Counted from the first letter of the stretch, positions 53,915 through 63,636 are shown. The stretch: 64,000 nucleotides of DNA from CAVZZG01 sp963779685 (GCA_963779685.1 CAVZZG010000003.1:2356001-2420000), one strand, 5' to 3'. The notes: generated from the sequence alone by a model not told the origin. A program made the numbers and translations.

Positions 53915-54994
53915 GTGAGTCCGTGGCGCACCCGGCGGAAGGGCGGGTTCGCGGTGAGCGCCGCTGTCATCGCTGCCGCGTGCGGGGTCGCGATCGCGGC
54001 GCTCTTCGATGCGGGGTCGTCGCATGGCACGGCCGTCACGACCGTCGCCCGTTCCGACTCGATCAGCGTCCGACAGGTCGGCGGGCTCGAGGCGCAGCTC
54101 GCTCGGCTGCCGGAGGTGCTGCCCGGAGACCTCGCCGGCCGGCTCCTGATCGCGAACGACACCTGCGCGTTTCGGGCGCTCGACCTCGCGACCATGGAGT
54201 ACCAGACGGCGCCGGCGCCCGAGGCGAACCCGTGCTCGGTCGGCGGGGGACGAACGGTCGAACCCGCCGACCTCGACGCACGGCAGAACCCGACCGCGCT
54301 CGTCGTCAAGAACACGAGCGGCAGACTGATCCGCCGCGTGAGCATCCCCCACGGCTGGTTCTGGTCGTCGTCGACCCGGTTCGGAGTGGTGCTCTGCTCG
54401 GGCGTGGGCGGCGGCGACGCCGCCACGTTCGTGAACTTCACGGGTCGGATCGTGACGTTGCAATCCTGCCCGCTGACGACCATCGGTGACCAGTTGGTGT
54501 TCCCATCACCCGACCGCCGAGCGCTGGTCGACCAGCACGATCGCAGGATCGTCGCGCTCCACGACCGACTCGGCCAATTCCCGGCCGTCTCCATGCTCTC
54601 GTCCGGAATCCTCAGCGTCATCGCAGGCGCCACCGACCACCCACCGACCGCTGCCCTCTATCTCCACGGACGCCTGCTGCGACGCGTCCCGCTTGAGCCC
54701 GCGCTCGACCCTCGAGCAGGGCAACGCGTCGCGTCGACGAGCCGCGACGGCCGCATCGTCGTCGTCGTCGACGACCAATTCGGCGGCGGCTCCGTCGTGT
54801 TCGGGCCCCACAGCGACGCACCTCGAAGAATCCGCGCCGCCTACGCCGGCGGCATCGTGCTGGCGTCTCCGGACGGGCGCTTCATCATCGTCCGCCACAA
54901 CCAGCAAGTGGTCGTACTGGACGCCATCACCCTCACCCCCGAACGGCTGCTCCGGGTCGAGACACCCGAGAACGTCTACGACTGGAGACGCTAA
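53915..54994 (+). CDS. membrane-anchored beta-propeller-like protein, third gene of the ECF operon
   Basis: 359 residues. One N-terminal membrane helix (GFAVSAAVIAAACGVAIAAL) then repeats with periodic DGR/DxR turns (SPDRRALVDQHDRRIVALHD, STSRDGRIVVVVDDQFGGGS, SPDGRFIIVRHNQQVVVLD), suggesting WD/YVTN-like blades in the outer compartment. Two cysteines (CAFRAL, CSVGGG) could pair. It starts 40 bases after the anti-sigma-like gene and is likely in the same transcript. Function unknown; sensor or secreted effector of the regulon. Confidence 0.6.
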   Translation: MSPWRTRRKGGFAVSAAVIAAACGVAIAALFDAGSSHGTAVTTVARSDSISVRQVGGLEAQLARLPEVLPGDLAGRLLIANDTCAFRALDLATMEYQTAPAPEANPCSVGGGRTVEPADLDARQNPTALVVKNTSGRLIRRVSIPHGWFWSSSTRFGVVLCSGVGGGDAATFVNFTGRIVTLQSCPLTTIGDQLVFPSPDRRALVDQHDRRIVALHDRLGQFPAVSMLSSGILSVIAGATDHPPTAALYLHGRLLRRVPLEPALDPRAGQRVASTSRDGRIVVVVDDQFGGGSVVFGPHSDAPRRIRAAYAGGIVLASPDGRFIIVRHNQQVVVLDAITLTPERLLRVETPENVYDWRR

Positions 54995-55096
54995 CACCGA
55001 ATGCTCGACTGCTGAGGTACCGGACCGGGCGCACCAGCTGGGAGTCTGGCGCTACGGACGGCGGCGGTCGGAGGCACGCCATGGGATGATCGGGGT

Positions 55097-56261
55097 GTGC
55101 GACGACCCCTCTCGTTTCTCGTCGGCGCGATTCTCCTGTTCACGCTGGCGACGGCCGGTGCCGTCGCCAACGCGTCCGGATCGGGAGCGGGCGCGCGGAA
55201 GGCGAGAGCCGCAGCGCCGGCCCACGTCTGGGCGCCCGACCCGGTCGGCGATGCCGCCGTCGATGTGACTGCGTTGTCGCTCGAGCAGGACGGTCTCGAT
55301 CTCCGGGTCGGTCTCGCGGGCCCCCATCCTGCGGCCATCACCCGCGCGCACCGGCTGTGCCTCACGTTCGGCTGGGGCGGTCGTGACCGCCGTCGTGCCT
55401 GCCTGACCCGTACGCGTGCCGGTCGGCCGCGGGCGCTGGTGTCGAACCTCGCCGCGCACACCCGCGTCACGGTTCCGATCACGCTGACGCGGACCGCATC
55501 GGGTAGTCGCTTCGTCCTGACGGTGTCCGACCTCGCGCTCGCCTACGGCGCCATCGACCTGCGTCTCGGCGGCTGCACGGGCTGTGACCGCGTCCCGGAC
55601 AGCGGCGCTCTCAGCTTCCGGCTCGCTCACGCCGGTGCCGCCGGCTGCGTACCGGCCGGCGCGCGTCGAACGCGACAGCGGACCGGCGACGATGACGGTC
55701 GGGCTGTCGTTCGACGACGGCCCCGCGACGGCGACTGGGCAGGTGGCATCGATCCTACGCCGCTTCGACGCCCGCGCGACGTTCTTCCAGATCGGTCGGC
55801 AGGTGCCGGGCACCGACCGCCAGGAGAAGAGGCTGCTCGCGGACGGCAACACGCTCGGCGACCACTCCTGGCGGCACGAGCGGAAACCCGGCCGGTCGAG
55901 CATGGCTCGCACGCAGCACGCGATCATGTCGGCGTCGGGCTTCCGGCCATGCCTGTTCCGCCCGCCGGGCGGCGTCATCGACAGCCGGGTCGTCGCCGAC
56001 GCCTGGTCGCTCCACATGCACACGATCCGCTGGAACGTCGATCCCCAGGACTGGGCACGGCCCGGCGCAGGAGCGATCGCGAGCCGCGTGCTCTCCCAGA
56101 CCCGCCCCGGCTCGATCATCCTGATGCACGACGGAGGCGGCGACCGCTCGGAGACCGTGGCCGCGCTGCCGACGATCCTCGCCGCCCTACGGACGCGCGG
56201 GTTCCAGGTAGTACCGGTGGAGGAACTCCTGGGGCTCGAGATGCGCTGGCGCTACAGCTGA
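55097..56261 (+). CDS. secreted polysaccharide deacetylase (NodB/CE4), one frameshift
   Basis: A signal peptide (RRPLSFLVGAILLFTLATAG) and a beta-sandwich of about 150 residues (APDPVGDAAVDVTALSLEQD) lead to a NodB domain in the next frame: SFDDGP (catalytic Asp), HSWRH (His-x3-His metal ligands), FRPPGG (RxPxG) and SIILMHDGGG near the end. The join lies between about 55,640 and 55,690, and one extra base explains it. Family members deacetylate chitin or peptidoglycan GlcNAc residues outside the cell. All metal ligands are present. Confidence 0.75.
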
Positions 56262-56338
56262 TCTCGGAGCGGGTCAGACCACTGGCCCTCCAAGTGATCA
56301 GCAACGCCACGAACGCGCCTCGCTGATCCTGAGACGAT

Positions 56339-57058
56339 ATGGTCGAGCGCGTGTACGAGTCTCACGAACAGCCCGAATTGGTCGTTCCCGACGCCGGCGC
56401 ATGGCGAGACTGGCTCGATGAGAACCACGCCCAGCCAGGCGGGATCTGGCTGGTTCTGGCGAAGAAGGGCACGATGGCGCCGACCAGCCTCACCTACGAC
56501 CAAGCGCTCGACGAGGCGCTCTGCTACGGCTGGGTCGACGGACAGCTCCAAGGCCGCGACGGAACGACCTACCGTCGACGATTCGCGCCACGTAGCGCGC
56601 GTAGTGCGTGGTCACGCCGAAACGTCGAGATAGCGACACGACTGTCTGGCGAGGGCAGGTTGCACTCGGCAGGCGCCGCGCAAGTTGAACTGGCCAAAGC
56701 AGACGGCAGGTGGGAAGCGGCATACGCGGGCCAGGCGAGTATCGGTGTCCCGCCGGATCTTGACGCAGCCCTCGCCATTGAGCCAAGGGCGCAGGCCGCG
56801 TTCGCGGCTCTGACGCGCCGAAACCGATACGCCATCCTCTACCGGATCGAAACCGCCAAGCGGAGGGCCACACGCGAGAGACGAATCGAGCAGTTCGTAT
56901 CGATGCTCACCCGTGGCGAGACGATCTACCCGCAGAAGCAGATCCTTCCTGGCCCCCTCGCGCTCGACCAGGCAGCAGACCTCAGCAAGCAGCAACCCGC
57001 AGCGGGTACCGGTGCCTCGGCGACCAGAAAGAGCCGACGACGGAACTCGAAGGCGTGA
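56339..57058 (+). CDS. YdeI/OmdA-family protein (bacteriocin-protection type)
   Basis: 239 residues. AWRDWLDENHAQPGGIWLVL, DQALDEALCYGWVDGQLQGR and YRRRFAPRSARSAWSRRNVE are the typical YdeI/DUF1905-associated signature; the C-terminal RRNRYAILYRIETAKRRATR helix is the OmdA-like domain. Members have been linked to resistance to cationic antibacterial peptides, but the biochemistry is unknown. The ATG is well placed at the motif start. The gene is less GC-rich in its second half than its neighbours, hinting at recent acquisition. Confidence 0.82.
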   Translation: MVERVYESHEQPELVVPDAGAWRDWLDENHAQPGGIWLVLAKKGTMAPTSLTYDQALDEALCYGWVDGQLQGRDGTTYRRRFAPRSARSAWSRRNVEIATRLSGEGRLHSAGAAQVELAKADGRWEAAYAGQASIGVPPDLDAALAIEPRAQAAFAALTRRNRYAILYRIETAKRRATRERRIEQFVSMLTRGETIYPQKQILPGPLALDQAADLSKQQPAAGTGASATRKSRRRNSKA

Positions 57059-57418
57059 CCCCCCGCTTTACGGGTGACACTTCATTGAGCTGACATTCCG
57101 CTCCGTTGAGCCAAACCGGAGGGCGGTGCGAGCCGCCGTGTCGCGCAGCACCGGCGTAGCGGCCGGATCGATCGCCCCAAGCCCCGCCCGCTCAGCCTCC
57201 AGCGCCTGGGCGATGTCCGGCGAGTGCACCCTCACCACGGGCGGCTAGCGCGCGAGCTTGGAGAGAGCCGCGGGCGCGGTCTGCGCCGCCACCCGGATCG
57301 CCGCCGACCACACCTCGGTCGGCACCAACCCCACCGTCGAACTCTTCGGCTCCCTGACAGTCATCATCACCCATTCTACCGCCCCGCCTGATCACGAATG
57401 CGTACTCGCCCTCGGAAC
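57059..57418. other. intergenic region with a possible 40-codon minus-strand frame
   Basis: 360 bases without a recognised gene. On the minus strand ATG 57367 to TAG 57245 would encode 40 residues (VREPKSSTVGLVPTEVWSAA and an Ala-rich end). The same frame continues after the TAG for another 57 codons to 57,073, as if one small gene carried a stop. No ribosome site stands out and no family is recognised, so it is noted rather than called. Confidence 0.3.
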
Positions 57419-57958
57419 TCATCCGGCGACGGCCTGCCGGGCCCGGACGTAGGTTGCCACCCGGCGGGGCTGGTCGTTCAGCCAGCGGGTGAAGGCCTCG
57501 GGAAGTTCCGAGGGCTCGCAGCCGAGCGCCGCACAGATGCCCGCGAGTGCTGGACGCACCGCGGCGCCGGAGACGCCCAGATGGCCGATCGCCGCGGGCA
57601 GTCTGTGGGGCGCGACGGCGAGCGTCGCGACGAGGATCTCGACCGGCGTGAGGCCCGGGTTGCCGATCCGCGGCCGGGTCGCGAGGTAGCGGTCGAGCTC
57701 GCTGCGCAGACCACGGGTGGTGCAGCCGAGCTCCCGGTAGACGGCCTCGATGTGCGACTTGACGGTGTGGTCGGTGATGGACAGCAGGCGGGCGATGTCG
57801 CGGTAGCGCAGCAGGTCCGCGCGGCACAGCGCCACCTGCAGCTGGCGGTTCGTGAGCCGCGCGCACCCGGCCGGCCGGGTGCGGGCCGACTCGACGGCGA
57901 CCACGAACCATGCTGGGTGCTCGACGACCGCCGCGAGCAGCGCATCGGCGCCGGTCAC
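57419..57958 (-). CDS. LuxR-type regulator without receiver
   Basis: 179 residues. The HTH lies at about 35-85 (RLTNRQLQVALCRADLLRYR, DIARLLSITDHTVKSHIEAV YRELGC). The C-terminal half is a helical domain (GLTPVEILVATLAVAPHRLP, RPALAGICAALGCEPSELPE) that could contact a partner. The GTG start overlaps the stop of the ARPP-1 gene (GTGA), so the two are co-expressed. It is probably a DNA-binding regulator; target unknown. Confidence 0.78.
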   Translation of the reverse strand: MTGADALLAAVVEHPAWFVVAVESARTRPAGCARLTNRQLQVALCRADLLRYRDIARLLSITDHTVKSHIEAVYRELGCTTRGLRSELDRYLATRPRIGNPGLTPVEILVATLAVAPHRLPAAIGHLGVSGAAVRPALAGICAALGCEPSELPEAFTRWLNDQPRRVATYVRARQAVAG

Positions 57959-58897
57959 CTGTTCCTCCGCCGGCTCGGCCGGCTGATCCGCCCGAACACC
58001 GAGGTGCGGCCCTCAGCGCGGTTGAACGCCGAGAGCTGCAGCATCTCGCCGTTCAGCTCGAGGCCGGATCCGAGTGCCACATCGCCGTTGAGGCGCAGAT
58101 CCTCGCCGCGACCCGCGGACGGGCGGCGCGTCACCGCCGCGGCGGCGAGCGTCTCGAGGAAGCGCGCCGGCGGCCTCGCCACCCGGGGCCGGCCGGTCGA
58201 GCCGGTCGAGCGCGTCGAGCAGGTAGCCCGTCCGCAGCTTCGGCCACAGATGCGCGAAGGCATCCGGGCGTGAGACGGCGTCGAGGCAGCGATCATCACC
58301 GAGCGCGAGCACGGCCCCGCACTGTCCCGGCAGCGCCGGGAACGCCTGCTCGAGTCCGGTGAGGGCGCCGCGATGGGCGTCGAACGCGTCGGCGCTGGCG
58401 CCGGTCGGCGATGACACGCCCAGGCGCCTCGCGGTCAGGGCGACCTCCTCCCAGACATCTCCCTGCGCAACGCCACGCGCGAGCGGCTCGCGCTGCAGCG
58501 CGCGCGCCTTGGTCCGCCGCAGACTGGGGTTGGAGGCGTGCGACGCCGACCCGAACATGGCCGATCGCGCATGCCAGCGGCCCTCCTCGACGCACGACAC
58601 CGGGATCAGCACCTGCGACCCGGCCGCGACCAGGACGGAGACGTTCAGGATGCGGTTCTGCTTGGCGCCCACGAGCTCCTCGCCGTCGTAGAGGAGCACG
58701 TCGTCGGGCAGCGGGTTCGTGACGACCAGCTCGGGCACGCTCCCCGCCGCGCCGACCTCCTTGATCTGCAATCCGCCCGTCAGCGCCTCGTCGAGGGTCA
58801 CGTAGTGCGCGATCGGGTCGGTCCGCGGGAAGAGCGGCGTGACCACGATGCCGCGATGTTCGGTGGGCTCGCCGAGCTGGAACAGGTCCTCGATCAT
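57955..58897 (-). CDS. ARPP-1 domain (DUF6569-like) protein, one frameshift
   Basis: About 310 residues once one extra base near 58,190 is removed. DDVLLYDGEELVGAKQNRIL, then NVSVLVAAGSQVLIPVSCVE and EGRWH, is the signature of the ARPP-1 domain, a family named for association with ADP-ribosylglycohydrolase and phosphatase genes and of unknown function. The C-terminus (in the second frame) has FLETLAAAAVTRRPSAGRG and LELNGEMLQLSAFNRAEG. ATG 58897 begins the domain. Divergently transcribed from the sigma factor. Confidence 0.72.
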
Positions 58898-58945
58898 GAG
58901 CAAACTCCCTTCGTCTGCCCCTACGTCGCCGGCAACGGCGCGGCG

Positions 58946-58989
58946 TCTTACGTGATGGCGGCCCCCGGTGCATATCAGGGGGCGTAAGA
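58946..58989 (+). promoter_or_regulatory. nested inverted repeat before the sigma factor gene
   Basis: TCTTACG (58946-58952) pairs with CGTAAGA (58983-58989), and inside it GCCCCC (58961-58966) pairs with GGGGGC (58978-58983); the C at 58983 is shared. The element ends seven bases before the GTG start at 58997, in the 99-base gap between divergent genes. It could be an operator for the LuxR-type regulator next door, or an RNA hairpin covering the start. Confidence 0.4.
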
Positions 58990-58996
58990 TTTCGAC

Positions 58997-59533
58997 GTGT
59001 CCGACCTGACCATCCCGTCGATGCACGATGCGCGCGACGCCGAGGACCAGCGACTGCTCGACGCCGGGGAGCACAACCGGCTGATCGAGGCGTACTACGG
59101 CGTCATCGTTGCGCGCTGCCAGGCACGGATTCGGAACGACGGCGAGGCGTTCGACGCGGCCGCCCAGGTCGTGATCCGCCTGCTCGGCGAGCTGAAGGCC
59201 GGGAAGCGCTACCCGGTGCCGTTCCGGGTGGTGGTGCAGAAGGTGACCGGTTGGAAGATCGCCGAGCACTTCGCCGCGCAGCGGCCGGCCACCGAGCTGG
59301 GCGAGGACGCCACGCCGGACGACGGCGGCTACGACGAGGCGGAGGAACGTCAGGATCTGTCGGCGCTCCTCGACGACCTGCCGCCGCGCGAGCGCGACGT
59401 GGCCGCGCTGCGGATCCTCGGCGGCCTCGACCCGACGGAGATCGCCGCGCAGCTCGGCATCAGCCGGAACAACGTCGACCAGGCCTGGCACCGTGCAAAG
59501 CGAAAGCTGCGGGAACGGTTGGTGACCCGATGA
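58997..59533 (+). CDS. sigma-70-family (ECF-like) regulator
   Basis: 178 residues. The first half is helical (NRLIEAYYGVIVARCQARIR, AQVVIRLLGELKAGKRYPVP), replacing a canonical region 2. The second half is a clear sigma region 4 (LLDDLPPRERDVAALRILGG, LDPTEIAAQLGISRNNVDQA WHRAKRKLRERL). Start GTG at 58997. It overlaps the next gene's ATG by four bases. It may be an alternative sigma factor or a SigJ-like DNA-binding protein for a small accessory operon. Confidence 0.8.
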   Translation: MSDLTIPSMHDARDAEDQRLLDAGEHNRLIEAYYGVIVARCQARIRNDGEAFDAAAQVVIRLLGELKAGKRYPVPFRVVVQKVTGWKIAEHFAAQRPATELGEDATPDDGGYDEAEERQDLSALLDDLPPRERDVAALRILGGLDPTEIAAQLGISRNNVDQAWHRAKRKLRERLVTR

Positions 59534-60166
59534 AGGACGACGCGATGGTCACGATGCTCTTCGACGCGTTCGTCGATGAACACGCCGCCGGGCAGCACCC
59601 GGACGTGCGCGAGTACCTCCGCCGCGCCGGCCCCGGCGCCGACGCCCTCGGGCAGGTGATCGATCGGTACCTCGAGCTGGCACCGGTGGCGCCGCCCGAC
59701 CCGGAGACGGTGATCGCCCTCAACGCCCGGCTCGAGCACATCACGCCGCTGACCGCGGCGCGGCGCGCGCTGCCGCTGAAGGTCGACCAGGTCGTCCAGC
59801 AGCTCGGCGGGCTGCTCGGCCTGCAACCGGCGTTGAAGGCGCGGCTCCGAGTCGCCTACCAGGAGCTCGAGACCGGGCAGCTCGACGCCGCCGGCGTCAG
59901 CGACCGGGTGTGGGACGCGCTGCAGACGATCCTCGGCCTCGACCCGCGCCGCCTCGTGCCGCAGAAAGCACCGGCGTTCCCCGCGAGCGCGTATCTCCGC
60001 GAGTCGTACGCCGGCAGCGCTGATGACGCGCGTCTCGCCGATCCGGACTCGGCCAGGATGATGATGCCGCGCGTCGATCGCCCGCACGGCGCGCTCGACG
60101 GTGTACGGAAGGCTCCGTCACAAGCCGGACGACGTCGACCGGCTGTTCCGTGGAGGCGGCCATTAG
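59530..60166 (+). CDS. unknown protein coupled to the sigma factor, frameshift near its end
   Basis: About 210 residues. An acidic helical N-terminus (MLFDAFVDEHAAGQHPDVRE), then a long helical part (LTAARRALPLKVDQVVQQLG). After RMMMP the natural reading moves to the next frame (SIARTARSTVYGRLRHKPDD, VDRLFRGGGH) and ends TAG at 60166; one extra base near 60,070 accounts for it. Position between a sigma factor and an ImmA/IrrE protease suggests it is the regulator cleaved or bound by these, perhaps an anti-sigma factor. Not recognised. Confidence 0.55.
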
Positions 60167-60705
60167 CACGGTTCGCAATTACGAGCCGGAGGCCCAGCGA
60201 TCTGCGCGCTCGCTACCTGAGCGTGTTTGGCGGGCCCGAGATCCCCGTGCCGGTCGAGTCGATCGCCGAGGACCTGCTCGGCCTGCGGATCGAGGTCACC
60301 TGGATCGACTGCTCCGGCATGCTCCTGCCGGCAGAGCGGCTGATCCGCGTCAACGCCGCCGAGACATCGCGCTTCGAACCGCCGCTGCGCCGCCATCGAT
60401 TCACCATCGCGCACGAGCTCGGGCACTGGATCTGCCACGCCCTCCAGGGCGCCGCTCCCGCTGTCACCTACTGCCGGCAAACCGACTTGCCGGAGTCACT
60501 CGAGTCGCACATGAGGGCGCGTTACGCCCCTCGAGATCACCTGGAGCGCGAGGCGAACACCTTCGCCGCCGGGCTCCTCATGCCGGCGCAAGCCGTCCGG
60601 ACGGCCTGGCAGGAGCTCGGAGATCTCTTCGCGATCGCGACGCACTTCGACGTCAGCCCGACCGCGATGCACTGGCGGCTCCAGGGCCTCGGGCTCGAAC
60701 CGTAG
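60150..60705 (+). CDS. ImmA/IrrE-type zinc protease, one frameshift near the start
   Basis: About 185 residues. RFTIAHELGHWICHAL is a perfect HEXXH site and REANTFAAGLLMPAQAV gives the downstream Glu and conserved EAN-x-FAA-x-LLMP motif of ImmA/IrrE proteases, which cleave phage-type or ICE repressors and stress regulators. GTG at 60150 (overlapping the upstream end) starts EAAISTVRNYEPEAQ; the frame then shifts near 60,200 to RARYLSVFGGPEIPVPVESI. One extra base explains the shift. The target is probably encoded by the preceding gene. Confidence 0.75.
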
Positions 60706-60742
60706 GTCACTCCCGCCCGGCGGCGGCTGTGAACTCGAGCGA

Positions 60743-60766
60743 TGCGACCACCGCGGCGTGGTCGCA
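60743..60766. terminator. bidirectional terminator hairpin between convergent genes
   Basis: TGCGACCAC (60743-60751) and GTGGTCGCA (60758-60766) form a perfect 9-bp stem with a six-base CGCGGC loop. It lies 38 bases after the protease stop and 37 bases before the end of the convergent LAL regulator gene. Its location between two convergent stops is the main evidence. Confidence 0.6.
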
Positions 60767-60802
60767 GCGGACGGACCGGGCGACCCGGCACTTCCGGACG
60801 CG

Positions 60803-63493
60803 CTACATCGGCGGCGACGGGCGGTCGAGGGCGCCGGGTAGGTCGGTTCGGCGGCGGATGCCGAGCGTGCCGTAGACCGACCGCAGGTGAGCCTCGATGG
60901 TCTTGGGGCTGAGAAAGAGCCGGCTTGCGATTTCGCGGTTGGTGAGTCCGTCCGCGGCGAGCGTCGCGACGCGCAACTCCCGCGGGGTGAGCCCGTCAGC
61001 CGGTGATCGAGCGCGGCGGGCCACGCGTGTCTCACCGCTGGCGACGAGTTCGGCGGCGGCGCGTGTGCTGAGCGGGCGGGCGCCCATCGCGTCGCACTGG
61101 TTGAGCGCCGCCCGAAGTTGCTCGCGCGCGTCCAGTCGCCGGCGGTGACGTCGGAGCCACTCGCCGTAGAGGAGGCGCGTGCGGGCGCTCTCGAGGACCA
61201 TTCCGTGCTGCTGGCACGCGTCGAGTGCGCGCCGGAACCCCTCGTCGCCGTCGGCCTGGGCGGCGGTCAGGGCCTGCGTCCGGTCGTGCGCCATGACGGC
61301 CCAGGCCTGCTGCGATCCGCGGGCGAGCCGGTCAAGCACCTGCCCTGCGCTCCGCGCGTCGCCCGCTCGAAGGTGGGCTTCGGCGAGGTCGAACCCCGCC
61401 AGAATCGGAACGTTGCCGACCTGGGCCGCGTCGACGTCAACGGCCGCCTCCAGCAGCGGAATCGCCGCTGCGGGGTCGCCGACGGCCAGCCGGTGAGAGC
61501 CGCGGACGGCGGACGCGGCGTCCCTGATTGCCCCCCAGGCGATCGGCCCTTGGAGCGAAGCCAGGCCTGCGAGTGCCGCAGCGAGGGCGTCTTCGTCTCC
61601 CCGCGCCGAGGCGGTGACCCCGATCGACCACGTGCACCACGCCACGAACAACCGTTGGCCTGTCGGCGAGGCCACCGCCAGCCCCTCGTCGCCGTACGCG
61701 GCGGATGCCGCGAGGTCGCCGGCGACGTACGCCTGATCGACTGCCACCTGGGCGGCCTTCGCGGCCGCCAGCGGCGATCCCTGGCGGCGGGCAAGCGCGA
61801 CCGCCGCGGCCGCGAACCGGTACGCATCCTCGTACCGGCCGAGCAGGCCGGCGATGTCCGAGGCGCGCGCGAGCGCCTCCGGTTCGTTGCGCGGCGGCCC
61901 GGAGAGAGCCTGCTCGAGGATGGGCACGGCCTCGGAGTACCGCCCGGCCATCATCAGCGCCAGCGGTCGAGATCTGGTCGGGAGCGCCGCGGTCTCCTCC
62001 GCGAGGGTGGAGGCTGCGACGGCATCGACGAGCATGCTCGCGTCGACCGCCACGCCCGCGGCGATGTCGAACATGCTCGCCGCCCTCTGGCGATCGTGGG
62101 CAGCGACCTGTGCACCCTCGGCGAGGAGGAGGTCGATCGCGTCTCGGGGCCGGCCGCCGCGCGAGAGGAGCGCGGCGCGCAGCACCTGGATGTCCGCTCG
62201 CAGCAACGCCCCCGTCGTGGCCGCGAGCGCCGCAGTCGAGAGATCGTGCGCAGCCTCGGCGTCGCCGGCCTGCCAGCGCGCCTTCGCGGCGCCGAGCAGG
62301 TGACCGGCGCGTGCGGGTGGGACTGCGAGCTCGGCGGCTCGCTCGAACGCAGCGGCCGCGGCCGCGTAGGCATGTCGCGCCACGGCGGCGTCTCCGACCA
62401 ACGCCAATTCGTTCGCGAGATCATCGTCGACACCCGTCGCTGCCGCGCCCAGATGCAGGACGCGCCGGGCTGCGTCGCCCTCGTGCTGGAGACCCTTCGC
62501 GAGCGCTGCGTGCGCGCGCCGACGCGCACCCGCCGGGGCGCTCTGGTACACGGCGGCGCGCACCAGCGGGTGCCGGAACTGGATCCGGTTGACACCGCGA
62601 ACGATCAGGCCGGCCTCCTCGGCCTCCACCAGCGCCGAAGCCGGGATGTCCAACTCGAGCAGCGCCCGCTCGACGATGGTCGGCGAGACGCCCTCGTCGG
62701 CGGCGAGGAGGATGAGGGCCTCCCGGGCGGCGGCCGGGAGCGCGGCAGCGCGGCGAGCGTACTGGTCCTCGATCAACGTCGAGATCGGGACGGCACCGAT
62801 GGGGAGCTCCAGCGAGGCGATGTCCGTGAACTCGACGATCGCCAGCGGATTGCCGCGGGTGACCTCGAAGAGCCGGTCGATCGTCGCCTCTGGCAGCGGC
62901 CGTTGATGGACGCGCGCCGCGAGCACGCCGGTGGCGGCGCGATCGAGCGGATCGACGCCGATCCGAGGCAAGCCGTCGAGTGCGACGGGAAGTGCCTCTC
63001 CGTCGCGAAGGCCGAAGAGGAACGCCACGCGGTCACTCGACAAGCGGCGAGCGGCAAACAGGATCGCCTCCGCCGATGTGCGATCGAGCCACTGCACGTC
63101 GTCGACGATCACCAGCACCGCATGCTCCTCCGCTGCCGCTGCCAGGAGGGACAGCACGCCCGCTCCCACCGCAAGCCGGTCGAGCACCCCTGGCTCCTCT
63201 TCCGCCAGCGCGACCCGCAGGGCCCGAGCCTGTGGCGCCGGGAGGCGCCGCTCGAGACCCGGCAGGGCGAGTACCAAGCCGAGCAGGCCCGCGAATGAGA
63301 CATCCGCCTCGCTCCTGACACCGGTCGCGCGAGCAATGGTCATGTCGCCCGCCGTGTCGACGGCGTACGCCAGCAGGGCCGTCTTGCCGCAGCCGGCGTC
63401 GCCGACGAGGACGAGCGACGTGGCCTGACCCTCCCGCGCCGCGCTGAGAGTCGCATCGATTCGCCGTAGGTGCGCCTCGCGTCCGACGAGCAC
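60803..63493 (-). CDS. LAL-family LuxR regulator (AAA ATPase, TPR, HTH)
   Basis: 896 residues. Walker A GDAGCGKTALLAY at about 32-44, Walker B VLVIVDDVQWLDRTSAEA at about 124-140, then a long helical TPR-like region (400-820), and a LuxR HTH at about 835-885 (LTPRELRVATLAADGLTNRE, IASRLFLSPKTIEAHLRSVY). This is the MalT/LAL architecture: ATP- and ligand-dependent transcription activators common in actinobacteria. The ATG/GTG at 63493 starts at the LVGREAHL motif. No obvious target operon lies beside it, although small secreted genes follow. Confidence 0.88.
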   Translation of the reverse strand: MLVGREAHLRRIDATLSAAREGQATSLVLVGDAGCGKTALLAYAVDTAGDMTIARATGVRSEADVSFAGLLGLVLALPGLERRLPAPQARALRVALAEEEPGVLDRLAVGAGVLSLLAAAAEEHAVLVIVDDVQWLDRTSAEAILFAARRLSSDRVAFLFGLRDGEALPVALDGLPRIGVDPLDRAATGVLAARVHQRPLPEATIDRLFEVTRGNPLAIVEFTDIASLELPIGAVPISTLIEDQYARRAAALPAAAREALILLAADEGVSPTIVERALLELDIPASALVEAEEAGLIVRGVNRIQFRHPLVRAAVYQSAPAGARRRAHAALAKGLQHEGDAARRVLHLGAAATGVDDDLANELALVGDAAVARHAYAAAAAAFERAAELAVPPARAGHLLGAAKARWQAGDAEAAHDLSTAALAATTGALLRADIQVLRAALLSRGGRPRDAIDLLLAEGAQVAAHDRQRAASMFDIAAGVAVDASMLVDAVAASTLAEETAALPTRSRPLALMMAGRYSEAVPILEQALSGPPRNEPEALARASDIAGLLGRYEDAYRFAAAAVALARRQGSPLAAAKAAQVAVDQAYVAGDLAASAAYGDEGLAVASPTGQRLFVAWCTWSIGVTASARGDEDALAAALAGLASLQGPIAWGAIRDAASAVRGSHRLAVGDPAAAIPLLEAAVDVDAAQVGNVPILAGFDLAEAHLRAGDARSAGQVLDRLARGSQQAWAVMAHDRTQALTAAQADGDEGFRRALDACQQHGMVLESARTRLLYGEWLRRHRRRLDAREQLRAALNQCDAMGARPLSTRAAAELVASGETRVARRARSPADGLTPRELRVATLAADGLTNREIASRLFLSPKTIEAHLRSVYGTLGIRRRTDLPGALDRPSPPM

Positions 63494-63636
63494 GGGTCGA
63501 GCCTACCGCGCGGCAGGGTCGCCGCGCCAGTCGGCCGCCACCCTTATCCAACCCTCACCGATCGCGGCACGACACGCCGAACTCGAGGGGTCGGTGCCCG
63601 ATGCGACCTGCCACTCCTCGCCGTAGCGTACGCCGC

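Noticed and set aside
31..60705. Programmed +1 frameshifting as the cause of the many breaks
   Set aside because: The break sites share no slippery codon or stop context and hit unrelated ordinary genes, so consensus error is more likely.
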